DNA from: CAKZNE01 sp002695025
Lineage (GTDB): Bacteria; Bacteroidota; Bacteroidia; Flavobacteriales; Schleiferiaceae
Direction of reading: 5' to 3'
Assembly: GCA_913043285.1 (NCBI GenBank)
Contig: CAJWML010000025.1
Coordinates: forward strand, 1-43,762
Length of the DNA stretch: 43,762 bases
Shown here: piece by piece, positions 37,345-43,762 of the stretch
Position numbering within the stretch: the stretch's first letter is position 1
Layout of the letters: each line of letters opens with the position of its first letter
The notes under the pieces: generated by a model
Told to the model about the DNA's origin: nothing
The model's input: only the letters and a program-made list of their open reading frames with translations
Databases searched by the model: none
Program-made: the position numbers and the translations under genes

Positions 37345-38421
37345 ATGAACCTTAGTAAAATTGAGGAAATTCTTGGCAAGGATGCAGACAGTCTGCTCAA
37401 CCATACCAGCAAAACCATCAAAAAAGAAAACCTGCACCTTCCCGGACCTGATTTCGTAGACCGGGCCTTTGGCCCCAGTAACCGCTCACCCCAGGTTCTT
37501 CGCAGCTTGCAAGCCCTTTACGGCACAGGACGCCTGGCCAACACCGGCTATCTTTCCATACTTCCGGTAGACCAGGGTATTGAACACAGTGCCGGTGCTT
37601 CATTTGCCAAAAACCCCATTTACTTTGACGGTGAGAACATCGTTAAACTGGCAATGGAAGGAGGTTGTAATGCAGTAGCCTCTACCTTTGGTGTGCTGGC
37701 CAGCGTATCCCGCAAGTATGCACACCGTATTCCTTTTGTGGTAAAGATCAATCACAATGAGCTGCTTACTTATCCCAATGCTTTTGACCAGATCATGTTT
37801 GGTTCTATCCGCGATGCCTGGAATATGGGTGCCGTTGCTGTTGGAGCTACAATTTACTTTGGCTCAGACCAAAGTACCCGCCAGATACAGGAAGTAGCAG
37901 AGGCTTTTGAATACGCCCATGAACTGGGAATGGGTACCATCCTTTGGTGCTATACCCGTAACCCGGCTTTCAAAAAGGATAAAGATTACCATGTATCTGC
38001 CGACCTTACAGGCCAGGCCAACCACCTGGGTGTGACAATACAGGCAGATATCATCAAACAAAAACTTCCTGAGAACAATGGCGGTTATAAGGCATTGAAC
38101 AGCGGTGATTCCTCTTACGGTAAACTGGATGAACGCATCTATTCAGAGCTGACCTCTGATAACCCCATCGATCTGTGCCGCTACCAGGTAGCCAACTGCT
38201 ACATGGGCCGTGCCGGTTTGATCAATTCAGGAGGCGCCTCTACCGGCAGTGCCGGTTCCGACCTGGCAGATGCCGTGCGCACCGCAGTGGTAAACAAGCG
38301 TGCTGGTGGTCAGGGGCTGATCAGCGGACGTAAGGCATTCCAGAAACCAATGGTAGAAGGTGTGGAACTACTCCACTCTATCCAGGATGTGTATCTGGAA
38401 TCAGGCGTAACCATCGCTTAA
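37345..38421 (+). CDS. fbaB: Class I fructose-bisphosphate aldolase (DhnA/FbaB type)
   Basis: A 358-residue TIM-barrel aldolase of the DeoC/FbaB (DhnA) family, which splits fructose-1,6-bisphosphate into DHAP and glyceraldehyde-3-phosphate through a Schiff-base lysine. Recognisable blocks are GYLSILPVDQGIEHSAGASFAKNP (about 70-95), FVVKINHNELL, AVAVGATIYFGSDQS, ILWCYTRNP and the phosphate-binding NSGGASTGSAGSDLADAV near the C-terminus. The length fits the ~350-residue FbaB branch. In Flavobacteriia it commonly precedes accD, as here; a hairpin lies in the 62-base gap. Confidence 0.92.
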   Translation: MNLSKIEEILGKDADSLLNHTSKTIKKENLHLPGPDFVDRAFGPSNRSPQVLRSLQALYGTGRLANTGYLSILPVDQGIEHSAGASFAKNPIYFDGENIVKLAMEGGCNAVASTFGVLASVSRKYAHRIPFVVKINHNELLTYPNAFDQIMFGSIRDAWNMGAVAVGATIYFGSDQSTRQIQEVAEAFEYAHELGMGTILWCYTRNPAFKKDKDYHVSADLTGQANHLGVTIQADIIKQKLPENNGGYKALNSGDSSYGKLDERIYSELTSDNPIDLCRYQVANCYMGRAGLINSGGASTGSAGSDLADAVRTAVVNKRAGGQGLISGRKAFQKPMVEGVELLHSIQDVYLESGVTIA

Positions 38422-38429
38422 GAAGTTGT

Positions 38430-38458
38430 GGATGAAAGCAGGAATACCTGCTTCATCC
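38430..38458 (+). terminator. Hairpin between fbaB and accD
   Basis: GGATG-A-AAGCAGG (38430-38442) pairs with CCTGCTT-CATCC (38447-38458), giving 12 base pairs with one bulged A and an AATA loop. No T tract follows, so it may be a Rho-assisted terminator, an attenuator or an mRNA-processing signal. Confidence 0.45.
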
Positions 38459-38483
38459 TATCCACGAATCTTAAAATATCTAT

Positions 38484-39359
38484 ATGGGTTGGTTTAAAAG
38501 AAACAAGGAAGGGATTACCACCAGTACCAAAGACAAAAAGGAAACCCCGGAAGGTCTTTGGCATAAATGCCCCAAGTGCAAGGTGATCGTTTCTGTGGAA
38601 GACCATGAAAAAAACCTTTGGGTGTGTGGCAATTGTGAACACCATGACCGTATCAACGCCAAGGAATATTTCAGCATCCTTTTTGATGACGGCAAGTTTA
38701 CCGAGCTCAACCCCAAAATGACTTCCGGAGATCCTCTCAAATTTGAGGATACCAAAAAATATACGGAACGCTATGCCGCTACGGTTAAGCGCACCGGTCT
38801 TAATGAAGCCCTTACCTCCGGTTATGGTAAGATCAATGACCGCGACATTGTGATCGCCTGTATGAACTTCAATTTCATCGGTGGTTCGATGGGATCTGTA
38901 GTAGGGGAGAAAATAGCCCGGGCCATTGATCATTGTATCAAATACGACAAGCCCTTCCTGATGATCTCCAAATCCGGGGGAGCGCGAATGATGGAAGCCG
39001 CTTTCTCGCTGATGCAGATGGCCAAGACCAGCGCCAAGCTGGCCCTGCTGGGAAAAAAAGGCTTGCCCTACATTTCCATGCTTACGGATCCTACCACCGG
39101 TGGGGTTACGGCATCATTTGCCATGCTGGGTGATATCAATATTGCCGAGCCAGGAGCATTGATAGGTTTTGCCGGACCACGGGTGGTAAAGGAAACCATT
39201 GGAAAAGACCTTCCGGAAGGCTTTCAAACCAGTGAATTTGTTCTGGAGCACGGTTTCCTCGATTTTATCGTGAAAAGGAAGAATCTCAAGGATAAAATAT
39301 CCCAGTTCCTGGACATGACCATGCCCGTAACAGAAACAAAAACAGCGGTTGCCAAATAA
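38484..39359 (+). CDS. accD: Acetyl-CoA carboxylase carboxyltransferase subunit beta
   Basis: A 291-residue beta subunit of acetyl-CoA carboxylase, which with AccA transfers the carboxyl group from biotin to acetyl-CoA to make malonyl-CoA, the first step of fatty-acid synthesis. The N-terminal zinc ribbon has C29, C32, C48 and C51 (CPKC and CGNC). The crotonase-fold domain contains SKSGGARMMEAAFSLMQM, PTTGGVTASFAMLGDI and IGFAGPRVVKETIG. The length is usual. accA is not in the window. The rpsO promoter overlaps the region immediately downstream of its stop. Confidence 0.96.
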   Translation: MGWFKRNKEGITTSTKDKKETPEGLWHKCPKCKVIVSVEDHEKNLWVCGNCEHHDRINAKEYFSILFDDGKFTELNPKMTSGDPLKFEDTKKYTERYAATVKRTGLNEALTSGYGKINDRDIVIACMNFNFIGGSMGSVVGEKIARAIDHCIKYDKPFLMISKSGGARMMEAAFSLMQMAKTSAKLALLGKKGLPYISMLTDPTTGGVTASFAMLGDINIAEPGALIGFAGPRVVKETIGKDLPEGFQTSEFVLEHGFLDFIVKRKNLKDKISQFLDMTMPVTETKTAVAK

Positions 39360-39375
39360 TTTTTTCGTACTTTTG
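39349..39375 (+). promoter_or_regulatory. rpsO promoter (TTG-16-TACTTTTG)
   Basis: TTG at 39349-39351 lies in the last codons of accD. TACTTTTG (39368-39375) follows after 16 bases and matches TAnnTTTG. It leaves a leader of about 37 bases to the rpsO ATG. Confidence 0.6.
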
Positions 39376-39418
39376 CCCCTCAATTTTTGAGCATAACATT
39401 TATCTAAACGATTTTGGA

Positions 39419-39688
39419 ATGTATTTAACAGCTGAGAAAAAGAGAGAACTCTTCAAAAAGTACGGACAGTCTGAAACAGACACCGGTTCACCTGAAGGAC
39501 AGGTAGCCCTGTTCACTCAAAGGATCAATCACCTTACCGAACACTTGAAAAAGAACCGCAAGGATTTTAGTACCGAGCGGGCCTTGGTTAACATGGTAGG
39601 TAAGCGTAAAAGAATTCTCAACTACCTTAAAGACAAAGATATCGAGAGATATCGTGCTATCATTTCCGAGCTTGGTATCAGGAAGTAA
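39419..39688 (+). CDS. rpsO: 30S ribosomal protein S15
   Basis: An 89-residue protein of the uS15 family, one of the primary 16S rRNA binders of the small-subunit platform. It matches along its full length: FKKYGQSETDTGSPEGQVAL, the HLTEHLKKNRKDFSTERALVNMVGKRKRIL helices and a final YRAIISELGIRK. It is expressed from its own promoter and placed before pnp, the order also used in E. coli. S15 represses its own translation in some bacteria by binding its mRNA leader; the short leader here was not folded. Confidence 0.97.
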   Translation: MYLTAEKKRELFKKYGQSETDTGSPEGQVALFTQRINHLTEHLKKNRKDFSTERALVNMVGKRKRILNYLKDKDIERYRAIISELGIRK

Positions 39689-39704
39689 GCACATCAGAAA
39701 TTAC

Positions 39705-39735
39705 AAGGAAGGCAATTGATACAATTGCCTTCCTT
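39705..39735 (+). terminator. Perfect 14-bp hairpin between rpsO and pnp
   Basis: AAGGAAGGCAATTG (39705-39718) and CAATTGCCTTCCTT (39722-39735) are exact inverted repeats with a 3-base loop. No T tract follows, so it is a poor simple terminator. It could be an RNase III-like processing site or a partial terminator in the rpsO-pnp transcript. Confidence 0.6.
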
Positions 39736-39773
39736 ACGTATTGTATATACCTAATATTGAGATAATAATTTAG

Positions 39774-41897
39774 ATGATTCCAAACGCAATAACGCAAGAA
39801 ATTAAACTGGCCGATGGACGGACAATTACACTAGAGACTGGGAAACTGGCTAAACAAGCCAATGGATCTGTAGTAGTAAAGATGGGAGGTACCATGCTGT
39901 TGGCTACCGTTGTATCCAACACTGAACCTCTGGAAGGAGCCGACTTTTTGCCCCTGACCGTAGACTACCGCGAAAAATTTGCGGCTGCCGGTCGTGTGCC
40001 GGGTGGTTTCCTCAAAAGAGAAGGTCGTCCTTCTGATGAGGAAATCCTCGTAATGCGTCTTGTTGACCGCTGCTTGCGTCCCCTTTTCCCCAAAGATTAC
40101 CATGCCGACACTCAGGTGATGATCAGCCTGATGTCTTACGATAAAGAAGTAGCTGCCGACTGCCTGGCCGGTCTGGCCGCTTCTGCTGCTATTGCCGTTT
40201 CGGACATTCCCTTCAACGGACCTATGTCTGAAGTACGCGTGGCCCGCGTAGATGGCCAATTTGTGATCAACCCTTCTCCCGAAGCTCTGGAAAGCGCTGA
40301 TATCGATATGATGATTGGTGCCAGCAAGGACAGTGTGGTGATGGTGGAAGGAGAAATGAAAGAGATCTCCGAGAAGGAAATGGTAGAAGCCATTGCCTTT
40401 GCTCACGAAGCAATCAAGGACCAGATCAACGCTCAGGAGGCCCTGGTCGCCAAGGTGGAAAAGTCAAGCCCCAAACGTGAGTACAACCATGAGACTCACG
40501 ATGAAGCTCTGGCTGAAGAGATCATGAAAGCTACCTATGACGAAGTGTATAGTGTAGCTAAAGGTGGTTATGGAAAAGCCGAGCGCTCTGAAAAATTCAA
40601 AGAAATACTCGAAAAGTACAAGAGCCGCTACAGCGAAGAAGAGCTGGCAGAAAAAGAAGCGCTCATTCATACGTACTACCACGATGTGGAGTACAAGGCC
40701 ATGCGCAATATGATCCTGGACGACAGGCAACGCCTGGACGGTCGTGCACTGGATGAGGTTCGCCCTATCTGGAGTGAGATCGACTATCTGCCAGGAGCAC
40801 ACGGTTCGGCCGTTTTCACCCGTGGTGAAACCCAATCCCTTACCACCGTTACCCTGGGTTCTCGTCTTGACGAAAACCGTAAGGACGGTGTAACTTACGT
40901 TGGTGCTGATAAATTTTACCTGCACTATAACTTCCCTCCTTTCTCCACCGGTGAGGCACGCCCTATCCGTGGAACCAGCCGTAGGGAAGTAGGTCATGGT
41001 AACTTGGCACAACGTGCTCTTAAATCCATGATTGGCAAGGATACGTATTACACGATCCGTATCGTATCGGATATCCTGGAGTCCAACGGCTCCTCTTCCA
41101 TGGCTACGGTATGTGCCGGAACACTGGCCCTGATGGATGCCGGTATCAAGATCAAGCGTCCTGTTTCAGGTATCGCTATGGGTCTGATCACCGATCCCGA
41201 AACCGGAAAATTTGCCGTTCTTTCTGACATCCTGGGTGATGAAGATCACTTAGGCGACATGGACTTTAAAGTTACCGGTACCGAAAACGGTATTACCGCT
41301 TGTCAGATGGACATTAAGATCCAAGGACTTTCTTACGAGATCCTGGAGCAGGCTCTGGAGCAATCCAAAGCCGGCCGGATGCATATCCTGGGTGAAATGC
41401 TGAAGACCATTGACGCACCACGTGCTGATCTGAAGCCCAATGCTCCCAAGATCGAAATGATGACCATTCCCAAAGAATTCATTGGTGCTATTATCGGACC
41501 TGGAGGAAAGAATATCCAGAAATTACAAGCTGATACCGAGACCATCATCACCATTGAAGAAGAAGGTGAACTGGGTATGATCGAGATTAGCGGTACTGAC
41601 CGTGAAAAGATGAATGCTGCAGTGAAGCGTATTAAGGCTGTTGCCTTTGTTCCTGAAGTAGGTGATACCTACCAGGGCCTTGTAAAATCCATTCAACCTT
41701 ACGGTGCTTTCGTAGAGATTGCCCCAGGCACCGATGGCCTGTTGCACATCTCTGAGATTACTCACCGCAGGTTAAAAACAGTAGAGGAAGAATTGAAGGA
41801 AGGTGATACCATTGAGGTGAAACTGATTGCCAAGGACGAGCGTGGAAAACTCAAACTTTCCCGCAAGGCTTTGCTTCCTGCGCCTGCTGACAATTAG
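39774..41897 (+). CDS. pnp: Polyribonucleotide nucleotidyltransferase (PNPase)
   Basis: A 707-residue trimeric 3'-5' phosphorolytic exoribonuclease of mRNA decay. Two RNase PH-like domains span about 5-235 and 310-540, with an all-helical linker between. A KH domain follows at about 560-620 (IGAIIGPGGKNIQKLQ), then an S1 domain at about 625-700 (GLVKSIQPYGAFVEIAPGTDGLLHIS). Phosphate- and metal-site motifs in the second PH domain are present (RGTSRREVGHGNLAQRAL and DILGDEDHLGDMDFKVTGTENG). The length is normal. It lies after rpsO with a large hairpin in between; PNPase commonly controls its own mRNA. Confidence 0.97.
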   Translation: MIPNAITQEIKLADGRTITLETGKLAKQANGSVVVKMGGTMLLATVVSNTEPLEGADFLPLTVDYREKFAAAGRVPGGFLKREGRPSDEEILVMRLVDRCLRPLFPKDYHADTQVMISLMSYDKEVAADCLAGLAASAAIAVSDIPFNGPMSEVRVARVDGQFVINPSPEALESADIDMMIGASKDSVVMVEGEMKEISEKEMVEAIAFAHEAIKDQINAQEALVAKVEKSSPKREYNHETHDEALAEEIMKATYDEVYSVAKGGYGKAERSEKFKEILEKYKSRYSEEELAEKEALIHTYYHDVEYKAMRNMILDDRQRLDGRALDEVRPIWSEIDYLPGAHGSAVFTRGETQSLTTVTLGSRLDENRKDGVTYVGADKFYLHYNFPPFSTGEARPIRGTSRREVGHGNLAQRALKSMIGKDTYYTIRIVSDILESNGSSSMATVCAGTLALMDAGIKIKRPVSGIAMGLITDPETGKFAVLSDILGDEDHLGDMDFKVTGTENGITACQMDIKIQGLSYEILEQALEQSKAGRMHILGEMLKTIDAPRADLKPNAPKIEMMTIPKEFIGAIIGPGGKNIQKLQADTETIITIEEEGELGMIEISGTDREKMNAAVKRIKAVAFVPEVGDTYQGLVKSIQPYGAFVEIAPGTDGLLHISEITHRRLKTVEEELKEGDTIEVKLIAKDERGKLKLSRKALLPAPADN

Positions 41898-41972
41898 GCT
41901 GACCTGAACTAAGGAACAATTTTTGCCGTTATTTCTAGTATACAATTAGCGTTAAAGGACAGATAAACAGAT

Positions 41973-42836
41973 ATGAGACAACTTAAGATCACTAAGCAGG
42001 TAACCAATCGTGAAACAGCATCATTGGATAAATACCTGCAGGAGATTGGCAAGGTAGAACTGATTACTGCAGAGGAAGAAGTAGAGTTGGCTCAACGCAT
42101 CAAAGCCGGTGACCAGGCTGCTTTAGAAAAGCTGACCAAGGCTAACCTGCGCTTTGTGGTTTCTGTTGCCAAGCAATACCAAAACCAGGGTCTTACGCTG
42201 CCCGACCTTATAAACGAAGGTAACCTCGGACTGATCAAAGCCGCACAACGTTTTGATGAAACCCGTGGTTTTAAATTCATCTCTTACGCGGTATGGTGGA
42301 TCCGTCAGAGCATCTTACAGGCTTTGGCAGAACAATCCCGTATCGTGCGTTTACCGCTCAACAAGATCGGTTCCATCAATAAGATCAATAAGGCCTATGC
42401 AGCCTTGGAACAAGAGCAGGAACGCGCTCCTTCGGCCGGTGAAATTGCCGATAGTTTGGAGATGGGTGAAAATGATGTTAAGGAAAGCATGCGTAACAGC
42501 GGACGTCACATTTCCATGGACGCTCCCCTGGTGGAAGGCGAGGACAGCAACCTCTATGATGTGTTGAACACAGGTGAAAGCCCCAACCCGGACGATGACC
42601 TGATGCAGGATTCACTCCGTACTGAGATTGAACGTTCACTGGCTACCCTTACTCCCCGCGAGGGCGATGTGGTACGCCTGTACTTCGGCTTGGGCGGACA
42701 GCACCCTATGACTCTGGAAGAGATCGGTGAAAAATTTGATTTGACCCGTGAACGTGTGCGCCAAATCAAGGAGAAAGCCATCCGCAGATTGAAGCATACA
42801 TCGAGAAGCAAGATCCTTAAAACCTATTTAGGTTAA
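41973..42836 (+). CDS. rpoD: Primary sigma factor RpoD/SigA, short Bacteroidota form
   Basis: A 287-residue group 1 sigma-70. Region 1.2 starts near residue 18 (SLDKYLQEIGKVELIT). Region 2 (about 50-120) contains DLINEGNLGLIKAAQRFD and FISYAVWWIRQSI. Region 3 lies at about 130-200, and region 4 (about 220-280) has TLEEIGEKFDLTRERVRQIKEKAIRRLK, which reads the -33 element. The long acidic region 1.1 of proteobacterial sigma-70 is missing, as usual in Bacteroidota. This sigma is the one expected to recognise the TAnnTTTG elements noted across the window. A bidirectional terminator follows. Confidence 0.97.
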   Translation: MRQLKITKQVTNRETASLDKYLQEIGKVELITAEEEVELAQRIKAGDQAALEKLTKANLRFVVSVAKQYQNQGLTLPDLINEGNLGLIKAAQRFDETRGFKFISYAVWWIRQSILQALAEQSRIVRLPLNKIGSINKINKAYAALEQEQERAPSAGEIADSLEMGENDVKESMRNSGRHISMDAPLVEGEDSNLYDVLNTGESPNPDDDLMQDSLRTEIERSLATLTPREGDVVRLYFGLGGQHPMTLEEIGEKFDLTRERVRQIKEKAIRRLKHTSRSKILKTYLG

Positions 42837-42860
42837 TCGGTTTTATTATCTTATTGATAT

Positions 42861-42892
42861 AAAAAAAACCCACCGCATGCGGTGGGTTTTTT
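42861..42892. terminator. Bidirectional intrinsic terminator between rpoD and the FAD oxidoreductase
   Basis: CCCACCGCA/TGCGGTGGG (42869-42886) is a perfect 18-base palindrome, with eight A on its left and six T on its right. It works as a terminator on both strands, serving rpoD (plus) and the convergent gene ending at 42896 (minus). Confidence 0.9.
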
Positions 42893-42895
42893 GGT

Positions 42896-43762
42896 TTACA
42901 GAAAGTTTGTGGTTTCCTCAGCCAATCCAAAGCTCAACGTCATTCCTGCTCCACCTAGTCCATTTACTATCGTCACATTTTCATCGATCTTATTTACATA
43001 TTCCGAAGCTCCATTTTGCATTTTAGCATAAACCCCATGCCATTGCTCCTTAATATTTAAATCAGGAGCTTTTAAAAAGCCTTTTAAGTAGTTTAAAATT
43101 GCTGCATTAATATCTTCCCTGTCAAAAGGACTCGGGTTTAGTCCATATTCATGGGAATCTCCAATAACCAACTCCCCTACTCCATTCTGGCTGACCATCA
43201 CATGAATACCCAGCTCCGGAAACAATGGCGTCTGTGCTTTAATTCTGTTTTTTAAAGCTTCAAGAGACGAACAACTTTCAAACGCCTTATAATGTGTAAG
43301 TGTTAATCCGCCCGCCAATGCGGCACCCAGTCTCCAGCTATTTGGCTGAATTCCTGTGCGCATCATTTGTAATTTACATTTGGTTATAGGCATTTGTGTA
43401 AATGTTTCAGGAAAAAGAATCTCAAAATCGGCCCCCGAGCACACAAAAATATGATCCCCCTTATACCAGCCGGATTTAGTTCGCACAGCATTTTCGTTTA
43501 CTTCTGTAACAGCTGTATTCCAGTTAAAAACCACATTAAACTTATCTTCCAAATAGGAGGGTATAGTAGCAATGGCCTGCCGAGGATCTACAATACACTC
43601 AGTTTCACTAAAAACACCACCTAAAAAACCCTCAGGATTTATGGCCTGGCTATAGCTATCCGCATTAGCAGGTTCTACCCACTCCAGTTTATATGCATCA
43701 TCTTTCTGTTGCTCAAAAAACTCTTGTAAAACGGCTAGTTCATCTTGCTGATAAGCTACATG
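42896..43762 (-). CDS. FAD-dependent oxidoreductase (DAO family), C-terminal part; 5' end beyond the window
   Basis: The open frame runs from the window edge to TAA at 42898-42896 and encodes at least 288 residues. No start is visible; any start call inside the window would be artificial. It has the C-terminal features of the D-amino-acid-oxidase/GlpD-like fold: DHIFVCSGADFEILFP, a KCKLQMMRT strand and a closing FAD-site stretch NVTIVNGLGGAGMTLSFGLAEE. It resembles the TIGR03364 flavoproteins, often found with a phosphonatase-like hydrolase, but this cannot be confirmed. The N-terminal dinucleotide-binding motif lies outside. It is convergent with rpoD and shares its terminator. Confidence 0.85.
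   Translation of the reverse strand, partial: HVAYQQDELAVLQEFFEQQKDDAYKLEWVEPANADSYSQAINPEGFLGGVFSETECIVDPRQAIATIPSYLEDKFNVVFNWNTAVTEVNENAVRTKSGWYKGDHIFVCSGADFEILFPETFTQMPITKCKLQMMRTGIQPNSWRLGAALAGGLTLTHYKAFESCSSLEALKNRIKAQTPLFPELGIHVMVSQNGVGELVIGDSHEYGLNPSPFDREDINAAILNYLKGFLKAPDLNIKEQWHGVYAKMQNGASEYVNKIDENVTIVNGLGGAGMTLSFGLAEETTNFL

Noticed and set aside
38418..38933. 171-residue minus-strand frame opposite accD
   Set aside because: It overlaps the accD zinc ribbon and core, and shows no homology features.
1..43762. CRISPR arrays, insertion sequences, rRNA and riboswitches
   Set aside because: I looked for regular direct repeats, transposase-like frames with inverted ends, rRNA stretches and long structured leaders and saw none; the gaps are all short.

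Overview
The window is a stretch of chromosome from a Bacteroidota bacterium, most likely a marine member of the Flavobacteriales. Four things support this. First, a secreted protein carries a type IX secretion (T9SS) type A sorting domain, and a PorT-like T9SS protein follows ubiE. Second, several genes have the Bacteroidota promoter element TAnnTTTG, and clear Shine-Dalgarno sites are scarce. Third, the primary sigma factor is the short (287-residue) Bacteroidota form. Fourth, the left edge shows the familiar order rpsU-xerC-hpf-tRNA-Thr, which in this phylum leads into tuf. No mobile element, prophage, CRISPR array or rRNA was seen, and codon style looks uniform. This reads as core chromosome, not an island.

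Layout. 1-1632 (minus): tRNA-Thr at the edge, then hpf, xerC and rpsU. 1721-5904 (minus): an acyl-CoA dehydrogenase, a T9SS cargo protein and a membrane-anchored protein with four helix-hairpin-helix repeats. 5981-9769: two divergent sodium-coupled amino-acid transporters, an NSS carrier with an overlapping MetS-like small subunit (minus) and an AGCS symporter with a secreted Ig/SprB-like N-terminal domain (plus). 9830-16997 (plus): an ABC exporter, an FtsB/DivIC-like divisome protein, and the methylmalonyl-CoA mutase group mutA-mutB-ybaB-meaB. 17041-21386 (minus): a secreted propeller-like protein, an M48 metallopeptidase and a small membrane protein.

21487-25836 (plus): an aminotransferase, a DUF4254 protein, a GT9 glycosyltransferase, ubiE and a porT-like gene. 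25882-30404 (plus): a run of small accessory genes (WYL regulator, GyrI-like, DUF1801-like, alpha/beta hydrolase, GNAT, DUF4180, Crp/Fnr regulator, NTF2-like). 30560-34179 (plus): a COG2509 flavoprotein, CorA and an EamA exporter, converging on a SpoU-type RNA methyltransferase (34164-34883, minus). 34916-42836 (plus): a TamL-like outer-membrane lipoprotein, class I aldolase, accD, rpsO, pnp and rpoD, closed by a bidirectional terminator. 42896 to the edge (minus): the C-terminal part of an FAD-dependent oxidoreductase.

How the parts relate. The genes cover translation (rpsU, hpf, rpsO, a tRNA), transcription and RNA decay (rpoD, pnp), central metabolism (aldolase, accD, acyl-CoA dehydrogenase, the propionate/methylmalonyl branch) and envelope biogenesis (TamL, PorT, GT9, ABC exporter). 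I found no complete undescribed multi-gene system. The most unusual items are the transporter with an added extracellular domain, the matching promoters of rpsU and the tRNA operon with a terminator laid across one of them, the M48/propeller group, and a perfect 14-bp hairpin between rpsO and pnp. No intergenic gap exceeds about 180 bases. All family names come from reading the translated sequence; no database search was run.
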